From Devosia ureilytica (GTDB taxonomy: Bacteria; Pseudomonadota; Alphaproteobacteria; Rhizobiales; Devosiaceae): a stretch of DNA of 64,000 nt. A model generated the notes under the pieces. It saw only the letters and a program-made list of their open reading frames with translations. It had not been told where the DNA came from and ran no database searches. Location: NCBI RefSeq assembly GCF_024273195.1, contig NZ_JAMZCU010000003.1, forward strand, positions 186,001-250,000, in the 5' to 3' direction. A program made the translations under genes and the position numbers. Shown one piece after another: positions 1 to 7,975 of the stretch (position 1 is its first letter; each line of letters starts with the position of its first letter).

Positions 1-79
1 CTAGGCGCCACTGACGGACGCCTTATGGCTGTCCAGTAACACTCAGCGACTCTGCAGGTGCCAGCTCTGGCTCCTTGTG

Positions 80-715
80 CTACGGTAGTTGCACTTGCGT
101 TTCCGGTGCCAGTTCGGCTTGTGGAGTTTCGGGCGTCACATCTGGCGCCGCGTGTATAACGACGGGGGCAGCCTCGGGCATCGCATTTTTATCAGGGGAT
201 GATGCCAACGGAACAAGCGCGACCCAAGCTGCTACCGCAAAGGTCGCAGCAACGGTGATACCGCCGATCCAAGACACCTTCGTCAGTATCTTTTCCGCAT
301 CCAAGCTCGGCTGTATAACCAGTTTCTGGTACTCGTCCTGCGACAAGAAGCGATAGATCTGACTGCGCCACATGTCCCGCAGACCCCGCTGCAGCGCCGC
401 AAACTTGTGGCCTGAATAGATGACTACAAAGATGTAGGCTGCGACGACTACCATCACCGCGAGAACCAAAGGGCCCGGAGCATTGGCGGCCACACGGGCT
501 GCAATAAGGCCAATCCCAATCGCCAAGGCTGAGGCAATTGCCCCAACGACCTGTCGAACTGCGTCGGCGATCTTGCCTGTCTCGTCCGTGACAGCCTTCC
601 GAAGGTCGGCCAGGGCCTTCAGGTTGTCGGCACTGACCTTGGCAACGGACATGGCGTGAGCGATTTTGGCCCCCTCGAGGGCATGACCGATGTTCTCCCG
701 AAGGCATTCGAGCGT
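80..715 (-). CDS. 5'-truncated membrane protein of unknown function
   Basis: The reading frame ends with TAG at 80-82 and gives coherent protein from about 715 leftwards. Beyond 715 the frame stays open to 850, but the arginine- and cysteine-rich translation looks like antisense of the TniQ-like fragment on the other strand. The coherent part starts with an amphipathic stretch (LECLRENIGHALEGAKIAHA) and then has three likely membrane segments (around VVGAIASALAIGIGLIAARV, PLVLAVMVVVAAYIFVVIYS and ITVAATFAVAAWVALVPL). It ends in a Pro/Ala/Glu-rich tail. If translated today it could start at the ATG at 652, giving 190 aa, but no Shine-Dalgarno sequence is visible there. I do not recognise the family. 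It is probably cargo of a mobile element that lost its 5' end at the 715 junction. Bases 1-79 carry no other gene I can see. Confidence 0.5.
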   Translation of the reverse strand, partial: TLECLRENIGHALEGAKIAHAMSVAKVSADNLKALADLRKAVTDETGKIADAVRQVVGAIASALAIGIGLIAARVAANAPGPLVLAVMVVVAAYIFVVIYSGHKFAALQRGLRDMWRSQIYRFLSQDEYQKLVIQPSLDAEKILTKVSWIGGITVAATFAVAAWVALVPLASSPDKNAMPEAAPVVIHAAPDVTPETPQAELAPETQVQLP

Positions 716-717
716 AT

Positions 718-1002
718 TGGCGCCTGCACTCCCCGTTCGCGCGAACTCAGTGGCAAACAGCGCTCGACGCCCACCTGCCGACCGAGATCCGCATGCACCC
801 GCGCCGCCGGTGTCCCCAGCGTGTGGTCGATGACAAGGTCTACGCCGCATTCAAATCCAGGTATGTCAGCCTGCGGGACCTGTCGCGAGATGCGGGTGTG
901 AACCCCAAACGGCACCTGGTCGAACTGCGCGCGCGAGGACTTTGGCCGGAACCGGGTTTCCCGAAAGGCGCATTCCTCTACCTGCGAGAAAGCATCGGAT
1001 AG
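718..1002 (+). pseudogene. TniQ-like C-terminal fragment (5'-truncated)
   Basis: From about 718 the plus strand encodes a coherent 94-residue C-terminal piece with no start codon or Shine-Dalgarno sequence before it. The recognisable part is a helix-turn-helix-like segment (FKSRYVSLRDLSRDAGVNPK) followed by LVELRARGLWPEPGF. This resembles the C-terminal winged-helix region of TniQ/TnsD-type transposition proteins, where a pattern of 'VSLREAA..LG....TLRRRL...G..P' is common; that match is from memory, not a search. Upstream of 718 the frame turns incoherent at the point where the opposite-strand membrane gene begins, so both genes are broken at one junction. A terminator and 23-bp-spaced repeats follow immediately, which fits a transposon end. 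It could instead be another small DNA-binding protein. Confidence 0.45.
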
Positions 1003-1029
1003 ACATCGACCTTTCATCGAGTGAAGCCC

Positions 1030-1056
1030 AGCCCGGCCTTGGTGCCGGGCTTTTTT
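1030..1056 (+). terminator. Rho-independent terminator
   Basis: An 8-bp stem AGCCCGGC/GCCGGGCT with loop CTTGGT is followed by a run of T (1051-1056). It lies 28 bp past the stop of the TniQ-like fragment, so that reading frame was once the end of a real transcription unit. Confidence 0.85.
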
Positions 1057-1083
1057 CATGCCCGTCATCTCGGCATGGACTCC

Positions 1084-1142
1084 AACTTATGGCGGACTTT
1101 TCTCACAACTTATGGCGGACATTTTTTACAGACTATGGCGGC
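1084..1142. repeat. Three tandem 23-bp-spaced repeats, probable transposase-binding end
   Basis: AACTTATGGCGGAC occurs at 1084-1097 and again at 1107-1120. A degenerate third copy (ACTATGGCGGC) lies at 1132-1142. The shared TATGGCGG core starts at 1088, 1111 and 1134, exactly 23 bp apart. A fourth, weaker copy (TTATGACGGAC) is at 1219-1229. Closely spaced ~22-bp sites are the hallmark of Tn7/Tn5053-type ends bound by TnsB/TniA; IS21 and Mu-like ends also carry multiple sites. The exact terminus was not identified. Confidence 0.6.
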
Positions 1143-1603
1143 TAAAGAATCCAACTGTACCGCGCGTTCTTGAGAAAACCCCGGAAATCCAGGCTTTCTT
1201 ACGTCACCAGAATCCAGATTATGACGGACTCTTACAAGCCTTGCCCGCCCGGGAACGAGCGGCTGCGCCGGACCGCCAAACGGCCTCCGGTTGTGATGTG
1301 GACGTGTCCGGAGGCGCGTGGGTCTCAGTTAATTTGACTACATAGAGACGTCGCCGCCTCTGGGACACCGGTCTGCACCAGACGCCCCGCCCTACCGTCC
1401 TACCGTCGCCCTAACACCCGATCCGCGATCTGGCTGGGCATAGCTGCGGTCTGCGGACGTTGGCTCTGCTTGCGTCCTGTGTGAGTTGGAGGCATGAGGG
1501 ACGTTGTTCAAATCTTACGCCCAGATGCCTCCTGTTCCCAGGTGACACAATCTGAGCTCGCCCGCGCCCTAGACCGCAATATTCAGAACAACAGAGCCTT
1601 TAC
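1143..1603. other. Gene-poor stretch at the edge of mobile DNA
   Basis: I see no convincing gene here. It contains the degenerate fourth copy of the TATGGCGG repeat near 1219. A direct repeat (CCTACCGT) lies near 1392, and an 8-bp inverted repeat GGAGGCAT/ATGCCTCC sits at 1488-1495 and 1525-1532. The boundary between transposon-derived DNA and the ancestral chromosome probably lies in this stretch. Confidence 0.5.
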
Positions 1604-1792
1604 ATGCCAACAGACCCCTCAAGCCTCATCGTGCTCGGCGTCGGCGCCGTCATCCTGGCCTGGTTGATCTTTTCGGTGATCAAGAAGCTGTTCAGCGTGG
1701 CGCTGGTCGCGGCCCTGGCCTTTGGCGGCTACATGCTCTGGACCAACCCAGACCTGTTGCGCCGCGCCATGGAAATGGTTGGCTTCGCCTAA
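1604..1792 (+). CDS. Small two-helix membrane protein (62 aa)
   Basis: This 62-residue protein is almost entirely hydrophobic. One membrane helix covers about residues 8-27 and a second about 30-48 (VALVAALAFGGYMLW), and the C-terminus is short. It is probably an inner-membrane protein of unknown function. No good Shine-Dalgarno precedes the ATG, so the start is uncertain, but the amphipathic and hydrophobic pattern is not expected of a chance frame. It is convergent with the hydrolase gene and their stop codons overlap by 4 bp. It is the first intact-looking gene after the mobile-element remnant. Confidence 0.55.
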   Translation: MPTDPSSLIVLGVGAVILAWLIFSVIKKLFSVALVAALAFGGYMLWTNPDLLRRAMEMVGFA

Positions 1793-2673
1793 CCCAGATG
1801 CCGCCTGAAGAAGGCAAAGACCGCGGCGCGCATGCTCGGGGTCTCCTGATGACCAACACCGGGCTCGCTGACATATTCGAGCATGCCTGGCGCTCCAGCG
1901 TAAGCGGGCCGCAATTCCTCCATGGCTCGGTCCACTGCCTCAGGCGGGCTGAGGTGATCCGCCTCGCCCACGCAGATCAATTGCGGTCGCGGCGCGATCA
2001 GCGCGGCGATGGACCCGCCATCAGCTTCCTTCAGCAGACCCGGCACAGTGAGATAAATGCCGTGACCATCATGGGCGCCAAGGGCGATCATGGTGCGGAA
2101 ATCGGCAAAGCAGCACAGATGCGCCACCGCCGAAATCCGTTTGTCCAAGGCGGCCAGCCAATAGCTGAGGACACACCCCATGGAGAGGCCGAAGGCCCCC
2201 ACGCGGGACGCATCGACGTCTTCGCGCCCACAAAGATAGGTCAGCGCCGCGGCGTGATCGCACAGCATCTGCCCGAATAGCGACTTGCCGTGCCAGAGCA
2301 GCGCCTTGGCGGCAAAACTCTCGGTCACAGTGGCGCGTTCACCAAAGACCGGCATGTCGATGCAGAACGTCACATAGCCGGCGCGTGCGAATACCGGCCC
2401 CAGCGGGCCGACAAGATACTCGCGTCCGTCAAGCAGTTCGCGTGCGCCAATGGCGTAACCGCCGCCGTGCGAATGGCCGTAGAGGATGGCAGGTAAAGGC
2501 CCTTCCGCTTCCGCTGGACGTGTGAGAATGCCCCGCACCTCTTCATCGCCAATACGCAGGCGAAGGTGCTCAATGACATAGTCGCCCATCGGCTCGACCT
2601 GTCTTGAAACCAGGGTGACGCCCCGATCCTCGAAGCCGAGCAGTTCGCGAAAACGGACGGCGGTGACAGACAT
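1789..2673 (-). CDS. Alpha/beta hydrolase, dienelactone-hydrolase-like
   Basis: A 294-residue alpha/beta-hydrolase-fold enzyme. An oxyanion-hole motif GHSHGGG follows a strand about 80 residues in. The nucleophile elbow is GLSMG (GxSxG, Ser nucleophile) and the probable catalytic His is in GVGHQE near the C-terminus. An acid residue likely lies in the CVGEADHLS region. There is no signal peptide, so it is expected to be a cytoplasmic esterase or dienelactone-hydrolase-like enzyme of unknown substrate. An in-frame upstream ATG at 2730 exists, but the start at 2673 has a GGAG about 8 bases ahead and begins MSVTAVRFREL, so it is preferred. The gene is divergent from the old-yellow-enzyme gene. 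Confidence 0.8.
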   Translation of the reverse strand: MSVTAVRFRELLGFEDRGVTLVSRQVEPMGDYVIEHLRLRIGDEEVRGILTRPAEAEGPLPAILYGHSHGGGYAIGARELLDGREYLVGPLGPVFARAGYVTFCIDMPVFGERATVTESFAAKALLWHGKSLFGQMLCDHAAALTYLCGREDVDASRVGAFGLSMGCVLSYWLAALDKRISAVAHLCCFADFRTMIALGAHDGHGIYLTVPGLLKEADGGSIAALIAPRPQLICVGEADHLSPPEAVDRAMEELRPAYAGAPGMLEYVSEPGVGHQETPSMRAAVFAFFRRHLG

Positions 2674-2830
2674 TTGCGACTCCGGCACAGGAAAATCTTC
2701 ACCGCCAAGCCTAGCCACGGATATGCACAAGCCGCAACACAGCGTTCAATCATCGGCACTTGCCGATGAAGGACAAATGGCCCATGTAGGGCGCAGTCGA
2801 CCCAGCCAATTCTCCGGCCAAGGAAATTTC

Positions 2831-3952
2831 ATGTCCAAGCTGTTCTCGCCCATCGCCCTGCGCGGTCTTACCTTGCGCAATCGCGCTGTTGTGGCGCCGA
2901 TGTGCCAGTATTCTGCCATTGATGGCGTCGCCAACGATTGGCATTTCGTGCATTTGGGGCGCTTTGCACTGGGCGGGTTTGGCTTGGTCATGGTCGAGGC
3001 CACGGGCGTCGTCGCCGAGGGCCGCATCTCCTATGGCGACCTAGGCCTTTGGAAAGACGAGCAAATTGCGCCGCTGGCGCGCATCGTCGACTTCCTGCAC
3101 AGCCAGGAAACGGCGGTTGGCATTCAGCTGGCCCATGCCGGGCGCAAGGCATCGACGCCAGTGTCCTGGCATAGCGCCGAGGACCTCGCGACCCAGGAGG
3201 GGCGCCAGGCTGTGGGTTATGAACGCTGGCAACCCGTCGCGCCGAGCGCGGAATCCCATGATGAACAGAATGCCGATTTCCAGGTGCCGACCGCGCTCGA
3301 CGCCGCGGGCATTGCCCATGTGGTGAACGGTTTTGTTGCCGCCGCCCGGCGCGCCGAAAAGGCCGGATTCGACACTGTCGAAATTCATGCCGCCCACGGG
3401 TACCTGCTCAACCAGTTTCTCTCGCCGCTCTCCAATCACCGCACGGATGAATATGGCGGGAGCCTCGAAAACCGCATGCGTTTGGTGCTTGAAGTCGCTG
3501 AGGCCGTCCGCGCCGCATGGCCGCAAGACAAGCCGCTGCTGGCCCGTATCTCAGTCAGCGACAATGCGCCGGGCGGCTGGACGCCGGAAGACAGCGTCGT
3601 GCTGGCCCGCGAACTCAAGGCGCGCGGCGTCGATGCCGTGGACTGCTCCAGCGGCGGCTTCGCCCAAGGCCGCATCGCCTCGACCGCCGCCTATCAGGTA
3701 CCGTTCTCCAAGGCCGTGAAACAGGGTGCCGACATCCCTACCATGGCCGTTGGCCTGCTCGGCGATGTCGCCGCAGCTGAGGCAATTCTGGAAAACGGCG
3801 AGGCCGACTTCATCGCCCTGGCCCGCGGCGCGCTGGACGATCCGAATTGGGCCGTCCATGCCGCCCGCTTGCTCGATGGTGAATACAGCCTGTGGCCGGT
3901 GCAGGCGCGCCGCGTTGACGGCCGGGACAAGGCGTTGGGCATTCGCGCCTGA
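2831..3952 (+). CDS. NADH:flavin oxidoreductase, old yellow enzyme (YqjM/NamA type)
   Basis: A 373-residue TIM-barrel FMN enzyme that reduces activated C=C bonds of alpha,beta-unsaturated carbonyl compounds with NAD(P)H. The N-terminus (SPIALRGLTLRNRAVVAPMC) has the YqjM-type pair Cys25 and Tyr27 in the motif MCQYS, which marks the thermophilic-like OYE class. The substrate-binding His pair lies in EIHAAHGYLLNQFLSP, followed by the usual NHRTDEYGGSLENR segment. Length is normal for the class (about 340-370). The start is supported by AAGGAA just upstream; longer in-frame extensions have no ribosome site and overlap the divergent promoter region. No clear partner gene is adjacent. Confidence 0.93.
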   Translation: MSKLFSPIALRGLTLRNRAVVAPMCQYSAIDGVANDWHFVHLGRFALGGFGLVMVEATGVVAEGRISYGDLGLWKDEQIAPLARIVDFLHSQETAVGIQLAHAGRKASTPVSWHSAEDLATQEGRQAVGYERWQPVAPSAESHDEQNADFQVPTALDAAGIAHVVNGFVAAARRAEKAGFDTVEIHAAHGYLLNQFLSPLSNHRTDEYGGSLENRMRLVLEVAEAVRAAWPQDKPLLARISVSDNAPGGWTPEDSVVLARELKARGVDAVDCSSGGFAQGRIASTAAYQVPFSKAVKQGADIPTMAVGLLGDVAAAEAILENGEADFIALARGALDDPNWAVHAARLLDGEYSLWPVQARRVDGRDKALGIRA

Positions 3953-4059
3953 TGCCTCCACAAGATCACGGCGGCAACCAAATTTCGCCGCGATCGGACC
4001 TTCACTCTTGCAGCCTGCTTCGCCCATGACCAAGTGAGGCAGGAGCCCGGGAGAACGAC

Positions 4060-4491
4060 ATGGATACCAAAGCCGCCATTTTCGCGCTGATGACCGTCTG
4101 GGGCGTTGGCGCCTGTGCGGCAGTACCGTCGCTCGCCCAGGAAGCAGAACCGGCCGCCGAGGAAGGCGAAGTCCGCGACGATAACCCACTGCTCAACCGC
4201 GTCTGGGTCAAGCAGGACGAAGCCTCCGCCCTGCCCGGCGTCATGCATATCTTTTTAGCGGACGGCACCATGGTGTCGGATTCGTGCTGGGAAACCTATC
4301 GCCTGTCCAAGTGGCAGCAGGTATCCGAGACCGAGATTTCCTGGGAAGAAGATGGCATGACCATCAGCGCCGACATTTCGGGGCTGAATGCGGATGAACT
4401 CGTGCTCAATCTCAAGCTCGTCGGCGGCGCCGAGGAGCAGCGCTTTGCACCAGCCATGGTGCCCTATGTCTGCCCCGACATGGAAAAGTGA
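4060..4491 (+). CDS. Hypothetical secreted protein
   Basis: A 143-residue protein with an N-terminal signal peptide; cleavage is likely after SLAQ near residue 27. An acidic linker (EAEPAAEEGEVRDD) follows, then a compact domain with two cysteines (DSCWETY and YVCPDMEK) that could form a disulfide in the periplasm. The mature part contains WVKQDEASALPGVMHIFLAD and looks like a small lipocalin- or META-like beta domain, but I cannot assign a family. A GGGAG sequence sits 8-10 bases before the ATG. It runs convergently toward kup. Confidence 0.7.
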   Translation: MDTKAAIFALMTVWGVGACAAVPSLAQEAEPAAEEGEVRDDNPLLNRVWVKQDEASALPGVMHIFLADGTMVSDSCWETYRLSKWQQVSETEISWEEDGMTISADISGLNADELVLNLKLVGGAEEQRFAPAMVPYVCPDMEK

Positions 4492-4523
4492 GGCCACGGC
4501 CACACTGATCCAATTTCTCAGGG

Positions 4524-6452
4524 CTAGATAATCACCTGCGTGCCGATTTCGACCACGCGCCCGGTCGGGATGTGGAAGTATTCGGTGGCGTCGCTGGCAT
4601 TGCGCGCCAAGCGGATAAACAGCCGATCCTGCCAGAAGCGCAGCGGGCCGGACTTCTGGCCCAGCTTCAATGAACGCCGTGACAGGAAGAACGAGGTCGA
4701 CATGATGTCGAACTTCCAGCCCAGCTTGCGACCAAGGGCGAGTGCCTTGGGGATATTGGGTGTTTCCATGAAGCCGAAGGTCACGACGACGCGCGAGAAC
4801 AACTCGTTATAGGCGTCGATGGTCACCTTCTCATCGTCGGGCACGCGCGGCGAAGTGGATGTGCGAACGGTCAGGATGACGTTCTGCTCATGCAGCACCT
4901 TGTAGTGCTTGAGGCTATGCAACAGCGCGGTTGGGGCGCCTTCGACATCGCTGGTGAGGAACACAGCCGTCCCCGGGACCGTTGTCGGCTTCTTCTTGGC
5001 GAGGTTTTCGACCAGGAACTCGAGCGGCACCTCATCGCGACGGGTCTTTTCGGCAAGTCGCCGGCGCCCCGTCATCCAGGTGACCATGATGATGACCAGC
5101 ATCGTGGCGACAACCGCAGGCACCCAACCGCCCTGGAAGAACTTCGCCAGGTTGGCGACGAAGAAGCCCAGGTCGATAAGACCCAGGGGCACCACCACCG
5201 CGAGCGCCGAAAGGAGCTTCCAGCCCCAGATGCCGCGCATGATGATGAACAGCAGGATGGCGGTGACGAGCATTTCCCCGGTGACCGCAATGCCATAGGC
5301 CGCAGACAGTGCGCTCGAACTCTGGAAGCCGATGACCAGCACCATCACCGCAATGAACAGCATGGTGTTGATCTGCGGCATGTAGATTTGGCCACTTTGC
5401 GTTTCTGACGTATGCAGCACGTTCAGGCGCGGAAAGAGGTTGAGGTTAGTGGCCTGCCGCGCCAACGAATAGGCGCCGGAAATCACGGCCTGGCTGGCGA
5501 TCACGGTCGCCATGGTGGCAAGGATCACGATGGGGATACGCGCCCACTCGGGCTGCATCAGAAAGAACGGATTTTCCGCCGCATGCGGATGGGCCAATAC
5601 GTAAGCGCCCTGGCCGAAATAATTCAGCAGCAGGCAGGGAAACACGATCAGCAGCCAACCAAGGACAATCGGCTTGCGCCCGAAATGGCCCAGATCGACG
5701 TAAAGCGCTTCCGCACCCGTCACGGCCAGGAAGACGGCACCCAGCACCACCAGCGATATTCCGAGATGGTTGATGACAAAGGTCAGGCCGTAGAACGGGT
5801 TGATCGCAAAGAGCACCTGCGGCGCTTCGATGATATGCACCGTGCCGGAGACGCCCAGGGAGAGAAACCAGATGGCGGTGACCGGGCCGAAGACGGCGGC
5901 CACCTTGCCGGTCCCGAAGCGCTGCACCATGAACAATGCACAGATGATCAGCAGGGTGATCGGCACGATCCATCGGGTCAGCCGCGGCTCGACAACCTGC
6001 AGACCCTCAACGGCCGAGAGCACCGAAATGGCCGGAGTGATGATGGCATCACCGAAAAACAGCGCTGCGCCGACAAGGCCAAGCGCCAGGACAACGCCGC
6101 GATTGGATTTGACGGCACGACGGGCCAAGGACATCAGCGACAGGGTGCCGCCTTCGCCATTGTTATCGGCGCGCAGCACGAAGCCGACATATTTCACGGT
6201 CACGATCAGGGTCAGCGCCCAGACGATGAGCGAGAGCAGCCCCAGCACTTCGTCATAGCCCGCCACAGTTTGCCCGCCGTGCGTGGTGGCGTGCAATGCC
6301 TCGCGAAACGCGTAAAGCGGACTGGTTCCGATATCGCCGAAAACAACGCCCAGGGCGCCGAGTACGAGGATTGGCAGGCTGGACTTTACGTGGCCGGCCT
6401 GGTTGGTCGCTACGTCACCGGCTGGTTGGCCGGCAGTTTCCGTATGCGTCAT
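4524..6452 (-). CDS. kup: Low-affinity K+ transporter, Kup/Trk-D family
   Basis: A 642-residue inner-membrane K+/H+ symporter. The diagnostic N-terminal motif GVVFGDIGTSPLYAF is present. It is followed by about twelve hydrophobic segments and a hydrophilic C-terminal domain of about 150 residues, starting near the RRRLAEKTRRDEVPLEFL segment, as in E. coli Kup (622 aa). The family imports potassium, and in other bacteria caesium, especially at low pH. The start at MTHTETAG is chosen because the 75 residues upstream are Arg/Cys-rich and not Kup-like. It stands alone, convergent with the hypothetical secreted protein. Confidence 0.95.
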   Translation of the reverse strand: MTHTETAGQPAGDVATNQAGHVKSSLPILVLGALGVVFGDIGTSPLYAFREALHATTHGGQTVAGYDEVLGLLSLIVWALTLIVTVKYVGFVLRADNNGEGGTLSLMSLARRAVKSNRGVVLALGLVGAALFFGDAIITPAISVLSAVEGLQVVEPRLTRWIVPITLLIICALFMVQRFGTGKVAAVFGPVTAIWFLSLGVSGTVHIIEAPQVLFAINPFYGLTFVINHLGISLVVLGAVFLAVTGAEALYVDLGHFGRKPIVLGWLLIVFPCLLLNYFGQGAYVLAHPHAAENPFFLMQPEWARIPIVILATMATVIASQAVISGAYSLARQATNLNLFPRLNVLHTSETQSGQIYMPQINTMLFIAVMVLVIGFQSSSALSAAYGIAVTGEMLVTAILLFIIMRGIWGWKLLSALAVVVPLGLIDLGFFVANLAKFFQGGWVPAVVATMLVIIMVTWMTGRRRLAEKTRRDEVPLEFLVENLAKKKPTTVPGTAVFLTSDVEGAPTALLHSLKHYKVLHEQNVILTVRTSTSPRVPDDEKVTIDAYNELFSRVVVTFGFMETPNIPKALALGRKLGWKFDIMSTSFFLSRRSLKLGQKSGPLRFWQDRLFIRLARNASDATEYFHIPTGRVVEIGTQVII

Positions 6453-6540
6453 GAGCTTGGGGGCTCTCGCTGTTTCAGGGCGGGCGCCGCTATACACCCG
6501 ACACCGGTCACACACAACACCCACTGTACCGAATAGTTCA

Positions 6541-6579
6541 AAACGCAAACAGGGGCCGCCCCTTTCGGAGCAGCCCCTG
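6541..6579 (-). terminator. Rho-independent terminator after the FMN reductase
   Basis: On the minus strand a 7-bp stem CAGGGGC/GCCCCTG is followed by TTTGCGTTTT. It lies 32 bp past the stop of the flavin reductase gene and ends that transcript before kup. Confidence 0.7.
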
Positions 6580-6610
6580 CCTGGCAAACGAGGACTTGGA
6601 GGTCTTCGAA

Positions 6611-7228
6611 TTATTCGGCGGCTTCGGCGGTCTCGAGCGCTTCCTCGTCGCGAGCAGCCTTGGCGGCAGTGCCCCACCAGACCAGCTGGTCGAGCATGTC
6701 CTTGGCGGAATTGCCGATCGAGCCTTCGATCTCGGCAAGGGTCTTGGTGCCACCAAAGCCGGGGTGCACGGACATGAAGTCGGCGCCGGCAATGTGGACG
6801 GCCGAACGGGTCGAAACCATCTGCAGTTCCACGCCAATGGTACGCAGGTTCTCAATGGCGCGGGCAGCACCAACGGTGCCATAGCCCACGGCGCCGAATG
6901 CCTTCTTGTTCCAGTTCACATAGGCCTGATCGAGGGCATTCTTGAGCGCACCGGTGATGGCGCGGTTATATTCGGCCACCACGAAGATGAAGCCGTCGAA
7001 TTCGGAAATCTTGTTCTGCCATTTCACGGCATTGGCGTTCTGCGACGGCATCCAGGCATTGGAGGCCATTTCGTCAAAGAACGGCAGGTCGAAATCGCGC
7101 AGGTCGACGATCTCGGCAGCGATCTCGGGGCGCTCATTGGCCTTCTCGAGAATCCACTTTGCCGGGGTTTCACCGAAGCGGGTGGGACGAGTGGACGAGA
7201 TGATGACGCCGATCTTGAGCTTGGACAT
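6611..7228 (-). CDS. NADPH-dependent FMN reductase family protein
   Basis: A 205-residue flavodoxin-like-fold protein. The N-terminus (KIGVIISSTRPTRFG) matches the FMN phosphate loop of the ArsH/SsuE/azoreductase-like group. FVVAEYNRAITGALKNALDQ contains the conserved (P/A)EYN motif contacting the isoalloxazine ring. It probably reduces flavins or quinones with NADPH in the cytosol; the physiological substrate is unknown. The ATG at 7228 has a strong AAGGAGG about 9 bases upstream, so the upstream in-frame ATG at 7282 is rejected. It has its own terminator. Confidence 0.88.
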   Translation of the reverse strand: MSKLKIGVIISSTRPTRFGETPAKWILEKANERPEIAAEIVDLRDFDLPFFDEMASNAWMPSQNANAVKWQNKISEFDGFIFVVAEYNRAITGALKNALDQAYVNWNKKAFGAVGYGTVGAARAIENLRTIGVELQMVSTRSAVHIAGADFMSVHPGFGGTKTLAEIEGSIGNSAKDMLDQLVWWGTAAKAARDEEALETAEAAE

Positions 7229-7626
7229 TGCGATGCCCTCCTTAGTAACAAAACGTAACTGAGGCGATATATGTGCCTGCACCGAATAAGCTCAAGAAGG
7301 CACGTCTTTGTCAGCCGGGGACACAAAGCTGCCCCAGGCACACCGATGTAAGTATAAGAAATGTCAGCATTTTCGAATGAAATGGCAGAGTGGCTGCCCA
7401 AAATGGGCATTTTGCCGGGCTGAGGCCTGACACACTGTTCGTCAGGCCGAAACAGTAGGGACTGCCGCAGCGCGCCAACGCAGGTATCGGTCAGAATCAA
7501 GGGTGCCGCGAGGCCGCGAATTTACCAGAATCAAACAAAAGCGGAGCCGCCAAAGTAATGGCTCTTGCCTTTATTTTTGGCGCGATCAATATATCAGAAC
7601 TTTCATGGGGGATTGGGAGAGAATTA
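7229..7626. other. 398-bp divergent intergenic region
   Basis: It separates the divergent flavin reductase and the small secreted protein. I find no gene in it. An 8-bp perfect inverted repeat GGCCTGAC/GTCAGGCC with a 9-nt loop lies at 7424-7448, and GCCCAAAATGGGC lies at 7397-7409. Neither is followed by a T-run, so they are more likely operator-like sites than terminators. Base composition is visibly more AT-rich near 7560-7620 than in the surrounding genes. Confidence 0.5.
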
Positions 7627-7953
7627 ATGAAGTTCGACATAGCCGCACTGGCCTTTGCTGTCGCGCTTGCCAGCACGACAAGTGCAAATGCGCTTGATCG
7701 TCGCGTGCGCATCAACAATTACACGTCATACGACATCATTGAATTCTATGCATCCAACAAAGATGCCACCACCTGGCAAGAAGACATTCTTGGTCGAAAT
7801 ATCCTGCCATCAGGGAACAGTGTCGTGATCAATATCGATGATGGCACGGGATATTGCATGTATGATTTTCGCGCCGTCTTTGAAGATGGCGACGATCTCG
7901 TGAAATACGGCAACAATGTCTGCGAAATGAGCGAGTTCAACTACCGAGACTGA
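7627..7953 (+). CDS. Small secreted protein of unknown function
   Basis: A 108-residue protein with a signal peptide (MKFDIAALAFAVALA, cleavage near ANA-LD). It has a single globular domain with the pattern RVRINNYTSYDIIEFYAS, then ILPSGNSVVINIDDGTGYC and a terminal FNYRD, with two cysteines (GYC and NVC) able to pair. I recognise this as a family common in Hyphomicrobiales that is often mislabelled argininosuccinate lyase in databases; nothing here supports any lyase activity. GGAGAG lies 7-8 bases before the ATG, and the in-frame ATG at 7558 has no such site. It is AT-richer than its neighbours. It is convergent with pdxJ. Confidence 0.75.
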   Translation: MKFDIAALAFAVALASTTSANALDRRVRINNYTSYDIIEFYASNKDATTWQEDILGRNILPSGNSVVINIDDGTGYCMYDFRAVFEDGDDLVKYGNNVCEMSEFNYRD

Positions 7954-7975
7954 CCGGCAACACGACGCGGCGCTG

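Noticed and set aside
1058..1345. 95-aa open frame across the 23-bp repeats
   Set aside because: The repeated 'TYGG/LMAD/RLWR' peptides come from the DNA repeats; no ribosome site or family.
7424..7448. 8-bp inverted repeat considered as a terminator
   Set aside because: Neither strand has a T-run after it and no gene ends there; kept only as a possible operator in the intergenic entry.
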